Below, in pieces: positions 47,392 through 59,600 of a stretch of DNA of 64,000 nt. Positions within the stretch are counted from its first letter, which is position 1; each line of letters begins with the position of its first letter. A program made the translations under genes and the position numbers. The DNA is from Tetracentron sinense. Its lineage: Eukaryota; Streptophyta; Magnoliopsida; Trochodendrales; Trochodendraceae. Under the pieces are notes generated by a model that saw nothing but the letters and a program-made list of their open reading frames with translations, had not been told where the DNA came from and made no database searches. Location: contig CM026568.1 of the NCBI GenBank assembly GCA_015143295.1, forward strand, positions 31,938,441-32,002,440. Direction: 5' to 3'.

Positions 47392-49481
47392 TTTTCTCCC
47401 AATAACTTCCTCTTTTGATGGTTGTCTTGAAAGAAAATTTATTATTATTTTTCTTTTTTTTCACCCACTTTCTAAGGAAAACTTCCACCGATCCATTGGA
47501 AGTTCCGAATTAATCTATGACCCTCCTCCTTACGAGGAGCACACCTTCACAATTGTAGCTAGTGGCATGTGTTGTAAGCATTAGATTATGGATAATATTC
47601 TTATTAGAATGATCTCTTTTCATCATTTAGAGAGTGAGAACATGTGTGGATGCTAGTAATAGTATCCCCTCCACCCAATGTTAAACGTAGGGAATATGTC
47701 ACGAAGCAATAACTCGGTTGAATGAATCATTCCTCGGCTCTTCAAATGCATGCCTTCGTATCTGGTATCTGGTTCCTCGAATGAAGGTCTTAACTTAGGA
47801 TTGCCAGACCAACATATATAATATAGTCTTCTTCCGATAGAGCGATTGGATTCGAACGGTGGATCATCAAGACTTCGTTACTTGTCACCACACCACACGG
47901 TCCACACACAACAATAGCTTATACAATGCCATGACAGGTCATTCATGAAAAAGTTCTTCTATCTTCTTTCGATATGAATAGGTATATATAGATGGATCAA
48001 GCCACCCTGATGGTTGGTTAGGCCCAGATCCTGGTCAAGTTTGGGCTACAATGATAGGCCCAATAGATCAGTCTTGAGTAGGGCCCATCCCATGATCACC
48101 AATTCACCCATGTCTAAAGTGGGTCTCATAGTTAATGGTCAGAGTCCAGCCCATTCAGCTCGCTGGCCATGTACATGGCAGCTTCAAGCTGTCTCAAATT
48201 TGTCGTGTCCGTAAAATGTCTTACAGTGGGACAATCATTTTTCTTAGCCGTTTGTTGCAACGCTGAAAACAAGCTGGAAATGGGGTCTATTTGGCCGTCC
48301 AGTATTTGTATATGTTGTATACAGTTACATTCATTTAATTATTCGAGTTTCAGACTCTCTAGTTTAGATAACGGTTGAGCCAGCTCTATATGCTAATATG
48401 AATTCAAGTCATCCCCACTTTGAGTTTGGATTGAGTCGATCCGCTGTCCGCTCTTATGCTGGTTAGTCCTAAAACCATTGGTCTGAGGATGGCAGGCTGA
48501 TGTTGACTTGAGCCAATGTGCACCAGCGAGACCCATTGATAGTGGGATCCCATTGCTACTTTTTTTTTTCGTCTTCTTACTCAAAAAAATGTGAAAGTGG
48601 ATGAGAAAGAAAGTGGACATAGCTTCGCACTTATCATAAAATGAGTTGAATTTGATTGGAGGAGTTCATGCTCACAGTTGGAGGCCTGACGATAGTAAAG
48701 AGATACTTGAGAGAGTGTTTAGCTGACAGTGGAAACTCTTATGGGCTGTGGTCAGCCGCAGCTAATTATCTTATTTTAATATCCAGAAAAGAGATACACA
48801 GCAACTCGGACCAACATTTAGCTGCCGTTTTCTTTGATAACAGCAGATCCGGAATCTAAAAAGTTCCCTCACTCCCCCTAAAAAAAGACTAACATGCTTT
48901 CTCACCTGGAAACATCTTTCTGGATTGGATGATCAGTTAAAATGTAGCATTCTCTTGAACAGTTAGGAGCCACAAGTCCACAAACTAACTAAACAATGAA
49001 GTTTTTCAACTAGGTCAGATCATCCTAAATGAACGTCTTTAGGTCGGATCAACCTATATGGGAGTCAGTGATGCCCTATATTATCTGAAATTCACTGCAT
49101 GAGTTCAGAATTAAGTGTCAAAATTCCAGCAAATGAAGGTGCTGGGGCTGCTTAGCAGCTTTATCACTTGTTCTGCTAATGTTGGGTATCCTCCATCAAT
49201 TTGAATTTTATTCTTAGATAAGTCAAATGACATTGCCTTCTCTGGATCCATCCACCAGATTATCAAAGCACAGCTTGATTCTCTTTACTAAAACCAAGGA
49301 AAAAAACATGAACGAAATAATTATTTCTGCCGCGTGGATTCTAAGTACCCAGCCTCATTGTTTCTCTCTGGATTGCAACTGAAACCTGCAAGTGGAAGAA
49401 ACAAACAAAAAGAAAGAAAAGCACGCTCCCCTAAATGAAAATGGATTCAGGATGGTATTTAGTGCCATCTGTGGACTTCTG
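47392..49481. other. Intergenic, nothing recognised
   Basis: Between the CACTA element and the 3' end of the PRPP synthetase gene. Open frames at 48014-48859 look like no known protein. Confidence 0.4.
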
Positions 49482-52400
49482 CTATATCTGGAGAGTAGCT
49501 GCAATGGAACCAGCGAGGCTAAGAACTTCAAATGGGAGTTTGTTCTTCACCTCCTTCACTGTCAATGGGCAGGAGTCTGTAATCCAGAAGTAGGTCAGTC
49601 CATTCTCCGGAGACCCTGAAGAGGAGACAAGAATAACAAAAGGGATAAAGAAGTGAGAAAAATAGAGAGAAGGCACTAATTTAGTTATTTGCATTTTGAA
49701 TGTGAAAGGAAAAGAAATAAAGAGAAGAAATTGAAGCTATGAGGTAGAATTGGAAAATGGAAACAGAATGAAGACTTCTGTATTGGGATGAAATAGCCCC
49801 ATCATTCTGGAAAACCCTTCTGATTCTATGTTTCTGTCTACTGATAATAATTCTGGGGGGCATTCCAGAACATAAACCCCCCCCCTCCTCTTCTTCCCAC
49901 TGGGAAGAACAAATCAATTGAGAATTATGGTAGAGGACACTTCAATCTGTGCTAAGGCTACCACCCGTTTCTTTACAAACATTTTTATAGGCCTACAAAT
50001 CCAACCTTCTCACATTTCCATCAATACGAAAATTTTACCTTCAAAACAATTAACAGGTTTTTTTCCCTCATTTTTTTGGGTGGGTGTGGGTGTGTGGGTT
50101 TACAGAAAACTAGTAACAGTTGTTAGACTGTCAGACTGTTCTGGAATACACAGTCTAACAACTTGTGTAACGATGGAATACACAGTAAAAGAATATGGTC
50201 ATAATCCCATAGTGACAAAGTCGGGGTTCAGAAATAATTCGACAAGGGTCAAGTTCGGAAAATTTTGAAAAATCCGGAAACATTTCAGGTAAAAATAAAT
50301 AATTATAAAAAGGATATCCAACAATTTGACTAGATAATATACAAAATAAACAGTTTACTTTGTCGAACTAAACGAATTATTGCGAAATTCGCGAATAATT
50401 CATGAATGCCAAAAATAATTCGCGAAAGCTGCAAATAATTTGGGAAGCCTAAAGTTCGCGAATAATTCATCACACCTAAAATTCGTGAATAATTCGCGAT
50501 TTTTTTAAAAATTCAAAGAATTTTGTTACTATGCACCCACAAAGATTTAAACTTAAACCTAAAGGCAATACTATTTCAAGGAACATGTAAACTTACCATT
50601 GTCCATAATAGAAAGCAATAGATAATAAAAATTGAATTTGAAAGTCACAATGGAACTAAGTGGACACATGCCTACCTCCGTAATCCTGTTGGAAGCGTTC
50701 CCACGACCTATTGGGGAAGATTCCATGTGTCACATAGGCACTAATTTTTGATGCTCCATGCGCAGCCAGCACTTTCTACAATATATACATATGCCACGGT
50801 AAGTATGCCAATTGAATTAAATAACCTACAGAGTATTGGGCCAAATCAGTTGATGCAAAGCGTCTCTTACACATCGGCCCGTTACATTACAACTACGAAA
50901 AATACAGTTTACAAAGCTATACCAGCATTGATTGAAGGCAGGCAACAACCACTAACATCAGGTGAATTATTTAGAATTACACGTGATACACATCCAATGG
51001 GAATAGAATTTGGCATTTAGTGCACCCAACCTACATGTAGGAGCTCCAATGGGTCAGGAATTAGGTCGACCTGTTATTGCGCCCTTTACCCGGTTCTGAC
51101 CCAAAATCCAAATTTGTTCAAGATATGCCAACACAAAAACCTGGAGAAAATCAAGTGGCAGCATGGCTTTGTTCAGTCATAAACTGGGCTGCATTGGGAT
51201 ACATCAACCCAGATACTAGAAATGTTGGGGTCAAGGAATACTGACCCAACCAAGAAGCTTTTCTGGGTCAAAATTCCACCAAATTGTAGTTACTAGTCAG
51301 ACCTGTTTCTGAGCCATTTTCCATATATTTCTCTCACATCCAAAAGATGCATTGGTAGTTACTAAAATAAGAAGCAAAAATGTGAAGCAAAGTGAAAGCA
51401 AAAAGCGGGAAGCGACCCTCAAAAAATCCTTAGGGAATAAGAAAAAAAATGAAATATAGGCGCCTCACTCCCATTATATTAGAATGGACAGTCATACATT
51501 AGATTTTATCTTAGATGAGATATTTGTAGAGAAGTAGATACCTTGGGTTCCAATCCAACGATACTTGCTTAAAGTCTACACTATAGGCTATAGACTCGGG
51601 TTTATCTCATCACTTCCCATATATATACCACTCTTTGACCACTAAATGAGACGTGATGGAAGCGAGCATCCCACCCTATATTAAAGCTTCCCTGCAACTA
51701 TGGTTGTGACAATCCATGTTGGGTTGGTTTTCTATGAAGCATATCTCTACAGTGAGACAATTGAAAGATTGCCTAACCCCCACATGGCCACATGGATGTC
51801 AATGTCTACAACATAGGTAGGCTAACAAGAATTTTGAAGAATCTCCCAGGTTTCCTTAATTTAAGAATACGTCAGAGACATTAAGAATCACATTAAGAAT
51901 CATGTGAGTCCTCGTGATGTAAGACCATATGAGATCCAATTACAAAATGAAATAAAAAATGACTATAACGGAGAGCATAAATGTTTGCAAGGATCTTCAT
52001 ACCTGGCATTCAATCAGAGTGCCACCTGATTGTACTAGATCATCAACGATCACAACATGACGGCCTCTAGGGTCTCCCTCCTTGAGGCGTACAATTCGTT
52101 GGTCCTCTTCTCGAACTTTGGCGCAAACAATCTGAATATCAGCTTTGTGATGGGTTATACAAGTCAAGGGATGTTAAATTAATGGAGGCACAAATAAAGT
52201 GGGTTGTTGTTTAAGAGCCGTGTGAGATAAACATAGGCATCTTGTTAGTAAAATGACATGGACACACGGATCTAGACTCTAGAGTCTAGACACACATATA
52301 CCACAGGCTAATGCACCATATGGTTAAAGGATAAAGTGGACAATATTACATGGGAAAAATGCATCTACTCGAACAAAATATCTAGAACTAATTAAGTATT

Positions 52401-55400
52401 GTGTAAATAACACTACATGCACATGCAAAAAATAAGAGTGGAAAAATAAGATGCATCTAAGTGTTCATGCTAATATAGTGTATTCAAAGTGTCCAGGTGG
52501 TGCCTAGGGGATAAGGGGTTCCCTAGGCAAGCAAAGGTGATGCCTAGGCAACCAAAATTTACTTTTTGTGTTAAATTTATAAAAATTTAGTGAGTGCTTG
52601 CCTAGTTAGGCAAGGCAGTGACCTAGGCAACATTTTGACTACACTATGCTATTAGCATTTACCAATGCTGATTTTTTTTTTAACATGATGATAAATGATG
52701 TTGAGAATCTTTGTTACACAGTCACCAAGTCGGAGGTCAGGAAGACAGGAACTATTCAGCTAAGGACAAAAAAATCCCAAAGAAATGATGAAATTGAAAA
52801 TTATTAATTTTCAATAATAATAATTATAAGATACTAATTATTAATAAATATGAACAAATATATTCTTTATATTAGACATTTACTCGCTAATTCGCTTTTC
52901 ATTCACAATGTTTGGGACATTTTGAAGAAAAAATGTACTTTTTCAACAACAAGAAATCATGAATTAATGATTGACAAAAAGTCGCGATTTATTTGCAACT
53001 TTTTGAAAAAGTGCAGAACTTTGTTACACGGTTACACAGGTTAGGAACATTACCATCGGAAAATGTTGTAGCTGCTTATGGAATCGTTTCCACGCACCAT
53101 CATCAGGAAAAGCAATGGATATCTGAAAAGGCAAAAGCAGCACAGTCATCACAGATGGGAAACATACGAGCAATTATGCCATCACCATCAAGTCTCCATC
53201 ACACCACAAAGTTCAAGTTAATCACAAAATTCCAAATCCACAATTAAAGAACTCAAAATGTCACCATCCACAGTACATTGTAACAAATTTTTAGATGGTA
53301 ATTAATGTAGCAGGAGCAGAATAAATTGTAACATGCAAAATCTTCCGAAAGCAAAGGTTCTTAGTAGTATAAATTAGACAGGTTATATGTCTTATAACAG
53401 GGATCTTGTTAAGACCGTTAGTTTGATCACCTGCATTGATGGTGAAAGAGGAAAACAAATCAAGTACAAAGATATCAATTGGCACTATAAATTGCCAGAT
53501 GCACTGGAAACGCAACTGTTTAGGACCCCACACCATCCAGAGTAAGAAAATGACGTCGATACTGTATGTCATCTCACGCCTGTTTGGATGGGTCCCACCT
53601 AAATGCCTTGTCATTATAGTTTTTGCACCATTAGGAGCCTTCACCATTTCACTGATTTCGTATGAAATTTTAGAATCCGAATGTATAGGTTGGACCCATC
53701 TTACATTGTCAGAATCAGGGAGCTGTTGAAGCCTATTCTTAAGCAAAGGTATCCCACTATCAAAGCATGGTAAGATATTATCACCAAAGTAGAATCTCTC
53801 CTGAAATGCAAAAAAGTCAAGATAAAAATTGGTCCAGATCCATGTCATAAAAAGAGCTGCTGGAAAAAGAAAACTGAACACAAAAATGTTGAAGAGTGCG
53901 AACATAGAAGGAATATGAATAAATTAGCAGATATTTGGCACCAACCTGCAATGCATGGATATCAAAAGTCACTAAACTAGTAGGTCCGCCCCTTGAAATC
54001 GGTATATTTGACAAGATCCTAGCCAGAGTGAATGCTGTTGCTACATCTCCTTCTTCTTCCATACGTTCAGAAGTGCCCGTGGGGAAAAAGGGAAGGACAA
54101 GTGTAAACGACAAAACGAACATCTTTGGCAATGCATATATAACAGAGAGTTGCTCAAAAATTACTCCCGGGGAACTAAATGAGGCCAGAAAAGCTACGTG
54201 CTGGCCACGAATGCCATGAGCATTAGAAATGAACAAATTGGGGAATCCATCTTCAAATGTCCTAGAGTATTAGATTGCATAATATGTGTAAGAAACAGAT
54301 ATTGAAAGTTGAAACTAATCCGACTTCATAAACTACAGAATGCAAGAAAATTGAAGGAACTTAATCTTTTCTTTCTGTTTAATTACCTTGTTTCTTTATA
54401 AGTAAAAAGGACAAAAAAAACAGAGATATCATTCACTATCTAGAAGAAGAACAATAGTTACGTTGTTGACAATAGAAATACAATAATGAAAAAATTGTAA
54501 TAAAACTACAGTAACGGGAATGATATTCGAAATGCTATAAAAACCAGTCTATAACAGTCTTTGGACAGGGAATTCACAATCTCATTTGCCACAAGAAGAA
54601 TATGATGGAAAAACACCCAATGATATCGACGGCTATGAAAATCTACATTGAAAGGGCCCACAAGCACTTACGCAGCAAAATCTTATGGCTCACACATGCA
54701 ATAGATTGAACAAGTTCCCTTCACTTTCTGTTTTGTAATTCTAATTGAGAACAAATCTCCACTTCCTTTCAGTCTTTAACATCGAGTGGGCCACTCCACT
54801 AAAGAATTATCCAAATTTCAAATCTTTGGACTAATTTCCAGATATTCTTCTCTAAACATATCCCTAGAAATTACTGGAAACTTCATGTTCCAAGTCACCA
54901 TTGAAGCAGTTCTACCGTATTTTCAAAGATATTATTATTACATTATCTACAGACACTCCACGGAATTATTGAAGCAGAAACCCACAATTAAAAGGGATTT
55001 CTTTCTCTCTCAATCACATCACTCTTATTCGTCAATTATCATGATCGCACGCGTTTCCCACTCCACCTACTACATAGGCGCTTCTCTTCATGCATTTCAA
55101 AAATTAGACGTAGAAAACCAGAAACAAATTTAGAATATGATTAAGCAACAAAAATCCAATTTAAGGCTAAAGAAGCAATCTTTATCTTCATGAAAACCAG
55201 TTTTCTCTTCTACTCAATATTGCTTCTCCAAATCTAGTCATCAAGAAAACTACAATTGAACACAAATTCTAACATCACAGACATGCACCTCAATTGGAAC
55301 TAAAAGAAAAACCATTCTGTTTAGTTGTGAATCAAAAGAACACCTACCTCCATGTGATGTTTCGAAGCTCAATTGCATCAGATTCCGCAGCGACTCTCTC

Positions 55401-55721
55401 GGCGAGAGCCTTCGTCTCCGCGCAGTAGAAAAGGCAGACCTTTTTCGAATTCTTCGTAGCCGACTCTATCGCAGCAGTGGCAGCCATTGGAACAGAAGAA
55501 GAACCTTGAATGATGTGCAGATGATCGATTTCAGAGACGCGATTTAGACTCCATTTTTGAGGGTTTTCGAATCTCTTGAGCTCGCACCTAATCTGGTTCT
55601 CCTCTTTCGAGAATCGAAAATCTGAGGGTTTCAGAAACACAGTCGAGAATTTTAGCGTTTTGAGGTCGCGTTTAAAGCTAGGGTTTCTGCAAGAAAACGG
55701 TGGTGACGGACTTGCCGCCAT
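49482..55721 (-). CDS. Ribose-phosphate pyrophosphokinase (PRPP synthetase), class II, seven exons
   Basis: Makes PRPP from ribose 5-phosphate and ATP for nucleotide, histidine and tryptophan synthesis. Minus-strand exons: 55721-55348, 54261-53946, 53800-53705, 53122-53054, 52131-52003, 50775-50676, 49615-49482. All introns are GT...AG, and the exons sum to 1218 nt, 405 residues plus stop. The core begins [20 protein letters not shown]. Further segments are [40 protein letters not shown] [18 protein letters not shown], and the PRPP-binding loop [14 protein letters not shown] at about residues 311-324. This matches the plant class II (phosphate-independent) enzymes PRS3 and PRS4. The first 78 residues form a serine-, arginine- and phenylalanine-rich leader resembling an organelle transit peptide. 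A second in-frame ATG at 55487 (MAATAAIES) could give a cytosolic form. The ATG at about 55721 is preferred over an upstream TTG. Confidence 0.95.
50376..50505. repeat. Cluster of AATTCGCGAATAATT repeats in PRPP synthetase intron 6
   Basis: At least five variants of GCGAATAATTC and AAATTCGCGAA in both orientations within 130 bp. Looks like the subterminal region of a DNA transposon remnant; no termini or target duplication found. Confidence 0.6.
50776..52002. other. PRPP synthetase intron 5
   Basis: Intron of 1227 bp between the PRPP-loop exon and exon 6. The plus-strand frame at 50748-51020 overlaps exon 6 and starts inside it. I found no family for it and treat it as chance. Confidence 0.6.
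52476..52646. mobile_element. hAT-like MITE in PRPP synthetase intron 4
   Basis: 171 bp. Ends TAGTGTATTCAAAG and, inverted, TTTTGACTACACTA, with internal GTGCCTAGG and CCTAGGCAAC motifs also inverted. Flanking 8-mers TGCTAATA (52468-52475) and TGCTATTA (52647-52654) match at seven of eight. An 8-bp duplication points to the hAT superfamily. Confidence 0.8.
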
Positions 55722-56640
55722 TTGGGGGATACTGTTGCGCAACCTCTAAGCACCGACGAGTTTCGTGCAAGTCTCTCTCCTCTTTGTGGGAGAAATGATC
55801 GTCGGTTCCGAAAATACCCCCTTTTATTTGAAAATTCTCAAGGCTCCTCTGATTTAACAGAAGTGGAGGTAAGATCTGCTGTGTATTACGTTCACGGTTT
55901 TGTACATCCTAACGTGTTTTTGCCAAGTGTAAACCATCCGGGTCGTTCATTCAGCGGGCAATGGTTGTTTAATTGCAAGTTGGCGTTTTAATGTCGCGTG
56001 TTAACGCATTCTGTGCCTTTAATGCTTTAAGTGAATAATGCAGCCAGAAACATTAACACATGAGCCGTGCTAGTGCTAGTCCTACTCTCAACCGCAAACT
56101 GACAACATCTGTCCATACTTTCAAACGAAGGACCAACACTTGTTGTTGGCTCCCTGACATATATAGGTGTTGGTTTTTCGCTGCACAGTAGTCTCTGTGA
56201 GCCGAGATCAGATCATAGCACATGAACTTCCACTGTATCATTTTTACAGTTTCTTTATCTTCTTTTCTTTAGGGGCAACCGTCGATGATTTTTTTGAAAT
56301 TCTCATACTTCACTTATATTAAAACAAAAACTTGATTTAATATTTGCTTTAATTCCCAAACTATCCCTTGCCCGGAGTCAGGTGGGACGGGGTGCTCTAG
56401 CCCCCCTCCCCCCAAACTTCTTAGAAATAAATATATTCTTACAAAACGGACACCAATTAACATGATAGCCCATGAACTTGACCCTCAAAAAAAAATTCGG
56501 GGGCTACGCCCTCGAATCCCCACTGTTAGCCCCCCTGTAAGAGAATCTTGGCTTCGCCTCTGCTTGCCTTTGAATTAATTTGGAAACTACCCTTGCTCAT
56601 CTATTTATTTTGAATCATAGCCTATCGCGATTGAACGCAG
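55722..56640. other. Upstream of PRPP synthetase, with repeat fragments
   Basis: The first few hundred bases presumably contain the promoter. Near 56068-56090 is a single end of the TGCTAGCCCTACTCTC MITE family (GTGCTAGTCCTACTCTCAAC). At about 56385-56570 lies an inverted copy of the repeat at 44355. Confidence 0.5.
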
Positions 56641-56855
56641 GGAGAGTTCACTTGCACCTGCAGATTGACACGTGACCCCTTTAACTCCTATTAACTGTGG
56701 TTAAATCCTTGCCCTCGCTCTTACGTGCATCGCACATGCCACTAGCGAGTTCAATCGCACCCGCGGGTTAACAAGTATCCCTTTTAACTCCTATTAACTG
56801 TGGTTAACTCCTTTCCCTCGCTCTCACATGCATCACACGTGCCACCCGTTAATTC
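56641..56855. repeat. Tandem pair of about 110 bp with the shared MITE core
   Basis: CCTTTAACTCCTATTAACTG then TGGTTAA and CCCTCGCTCTTACGTGCATC occurs at about 56678-56740, and again at about 56782-56845. GATTGAACGC near 56630 and GTTCAATCGC near 56749 are inverted. A rearranged relic of the hairpin-tipped MITEs. Confidence 0.6.
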
Positions 56856-57284
56856 AAAATAATTAAATATCGTGGTTAGAAGCACACCGTGATCTATGTA
56901 TTTCAAAAAAATCATATGATTAAAAATATTAGTCATATAAAAATAAAAATGTACCTGTTCCTTTATATCAAAGATCACTCTTGTATAAAATATAGTAATC
57001 CTTATATTCAAGTCAATTCATGATCTCATGTATGACTTGATTGATTAGTCTTTGGATTAGACACCATGTAGCTTTAGAAAATAACCAAATAAACCAAGCC
57101 AAAACTAATATTGAAACTTAATTATTTGAATTATTGAATGGTTAGAATTCGAGAGACTCAGAAGTGTATTTAGGAGTATATCCATAGCAATTCATATTTG
57201 ATTCATTTTTGTTAGCTGACTAGTGGTAAATACTTAGATTTGAGGGGACTTAGGTACTGTCGGATTCTTGGTCTCATACATTGT

Positions 57285-57505
57285 CATCCGAGCGGATAGG
57301 GCGGGTAAGCCTGAGAGGAGTTGAACACACGATGCTGGAGAGCAAACTCACGCCTTGCTCCAACGGCTGAGAGGAGTCGAACACACGATGCTGGAGAGCA
57401 AACTCACGCCTTGCTCCAACGGCTGAGAGGAGTCGAACACACGATGCTGGCCAGGGAGCAAAGCAAACCCACACCTTGCTCCAACTGAGCTACCCGAGCG
57501 GGTCT
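57285..57505 (-). repeat. tRNA-derived repeat: tandem 56-bp units with pol III boxes
   Basis: On the minus strand, from 57503, the sequence GCTCGGGTAGCTCAGTTGGA gives a clear box A (TAGCTCAGTTGG) and is followed by a box B-like GTGTTCGACTCC. The box B segment is repeated: units 57311-57366, 57367-57422 and 57423 onward each contain GAGGAGTCGAACACACGATG (the first with GTTGAAC) and CCTTGCTCCAAC. Adjacent 56-bp units are nearly identical. It does not fold as a complete tRNA, so I call it a tRNA pseudogene or SINE head that has expanded in tandem. Confidence 0.75.
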
Positions 57506-57791
57506 TGAGCAGGAAACCATAATAAAGTAAAACTGAAGTCATGGGCATTTTTTTTTAATTCATCATCAAAGGGTTTATTTACATCGGAGATAGATTAACC
57601 CTATATTTGGTTGTTGAGAAAATTAGTGAAAACATGAAAAAGAAAAGAAAATTAGACAAAACACAGCTAAGAATTGTATTAGAAATATAATTTTTTTTTT
57701 TCTTTTCCCTATTTTCTTGACAACCAAACATAGCATAAAGGAGAGTTCAACCCAAAAACAAAGGATTAAAGGAAAGTCACTACCCTTGTTA

Positions 57792-58188
57792 CTATATACT
57801 CTCTGGAGGAGGTGCTTGATCTCTGGATGATGTTTGCTGATTCTTTCTAGGCGGCGGTGGAGGTTCCAACCTGCTCCATCTTGGTCTCCCAAATGACACT
57901 ATCTTTTCCCGACTTCCACATCCAAAACTACCTCCGTTTCCCGGATCTGCCTTCCTCCAACCGCCTCGACAGCCGGAAAACCACCATAAGCCCTTCTCAT
58001 TACCTTCACAACAAATTATAAATGACTTGTTAATAAAACCTGGTGATCATGAAAATTAGAATTGGTTTGTAAGGGAAGCTGCATGGACGAATACCAGATG
58101 GAAGTAAAGCAGAAATCACCGGAACACCGCCTAGAAGAAGGAATACCGCCAACGTCGCTGCTGCCATCTTTGCCGGAAAACCACCCAT
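57792..58188 (-). CDS. Candidate small secreted protein, two exons
   Basis: Minus-strand exons 58188-58095 and 58003-57792, with a 91-bp AT-rich intron (GTATTC...TGAAG), encode 101 residues plus stop. Residues 1-27, MGGFPAKMAAATLAVFLLLG then GVPVISA, look like a cleavable signal peptide. The mature part begins with GLWWFSGCRGGWRKADPGNG, has two cysteines, and is basic. It ends in a polyproline run (LEPPPPPRKN) and SSRDQAPPPESI. Upstream is the stem-like leader, downstream AATAAA-like AT-rich sequence. I do not recognise the family, and it could be a secreted signalling peptide precursor or a chance frame. Without splicing the signal peptide would read on to a stop about 20 codons later. Transcript data would decide. 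Confidence 0.45.
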
Positions 58189-58814
58189 CTTGACGAGGAG
58201 GAAATACGCTGTGTTTGTTTATCACTTCTCTTTGTACTTAGGGATGGGGTGAATTTATGCTGCAGGGTGAAGTTAGCGGGAATCAACATTAGTTGACCTT
58301 TAAAATTTAAGTTGAGTTGACTTTTGGTTCTCTAGCTTTCACGGGGGGACTGTGCTAGGCTGCAAACGACGACGTTTGACGTACATTATACAGCCACAAA
58401 CAATTGTAGTAACACGAGGAACCATTGGGAACATTAGAGAAGACATGAAATTCCATCTTCCCTACAATCTGCTACTGTATAGAGATCTTGTTCTAGATCT
58501 ACCATTCCATGCGGTGCGTCCCATTTCAAAAACTTTCGGGTCAAATCCCACAATTGATCCTAACCATTCGATATATGGACTTGTTTCCATGTGCCACTAC
58601 ACGCATGCATGGAATATGAGAATTTGTCTATGGAAACGAAAAAGATGATGAGGACCTCGTCACTCAAAAAGAAAACAAAACAGATACAACTGGCATACTG
58701 ATCCTAAAGTCAAAAAGATTGTTACAAGTTGCAGACAGACAGATAAATTTAGAATGCTATAATTAGGAAAATACTCCAAATACTGTACTTGCGCATGCAA
58801 GAGTTTGTTAGGGA

Positions 58815-59165
58815 ATCGTAATCTTCCCCAGTTGTAACCGGTTTTGCTAAAACTGGTTTCAACCCATGAGGTCACCATGTGTTCCCTTTTGCACTTCTTA
58901 ATTGTGGTTAAGATTCACCCACTTAGGGTTCACCTACCTATCCTTGGTTTTTATAAAAAATATTAAAAAAAATTTAACCCTAGGGATTAGTGAATTTTAA
59001 CCGAGAGTAATATATTTTTCGATTATTTTTTTCTAAAAACCAAGAATAAGTGGGTGAACCTTAGGGGTGAGTGAATCATAACCATAATTAAGGGGTTTCA
59101 AAAGGGACATGTGGCCACCTCAAGGTTGTAACCGGTTTTGGCAACCAGTTACAACTGGAGAGTCT
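58815..59165. mobile_element. Hairpin-tipped MITE-like foldback (GTTGTAACCGG tip)
   Basis: Left arm CCCCAGTTGTAACCGGTTTT with its hairpin partner AAACTGGTTTCAAC, then the shared core (ATGTGTTCCCTTTTGCACTT, TTAAGATTCACCCACTTAGG, CTATCCTTGGTTTTT). The right arm is the core inverted, then GGTTGTAACCGGTTTTGGCA and AACCAGTTACAACTGGAGAG. Non-coding; exact ends and target duplication unresolved. Confidence 0.78.
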
Positions 59166-59339
59166 TCTTTAGATAATACGATTTTGAATTTAGGGGTGCA
59201 ATGATGCTGAATTTGGGCTTCAAAGTTTCGTGTAACGTGTTGGGCTTGGGCCTTTCCAAAAATCACCAAAATTCAAGATTAAGCCCGGCTCATTGACACC
59301 CTTAATTATGATTATTTATAGAGTCGTTATTTGAGATCA

Positions 59340-59600
59340 CCAGTTGTTACAGGATTCAAGGAGTCCCGCTACAACACAAAAGCCTTTTTTAAATGCTCTT
59401 TTAATTTTGGTTAAAAACTTCACCTTTTAAAGTTAATATTTTTTTTAAAAAAAAATCAAGCTTAGATGGTTGAACCTTAAGACTAGTGAATCTTAACCGC
59501 AATTACGGGGTATTAAAAGGGACATGTGTTGACTTGTGGGACTTAACCGGACTCCAATGAATCCAATTATTACGGTAGAGAATTTCAAGTCTTATATCGT
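59340..59600. repeat. Degraded foldback with the shared MITE core
   Basis: Begins near GTTGTTACAGGATTCAAGGA and has GAATCTTAACCGCAATTACG and TTAAAAGGGACATGTG in its right arm, with a degraded left core. Confidence 0.5.

Noticed and set aside
50748..51020. 90-codon plus-strand frame
   Set aside because: It overlaps exon 6 of the PRPP synthetase on the other strand and continues in its intron. No family recognised.
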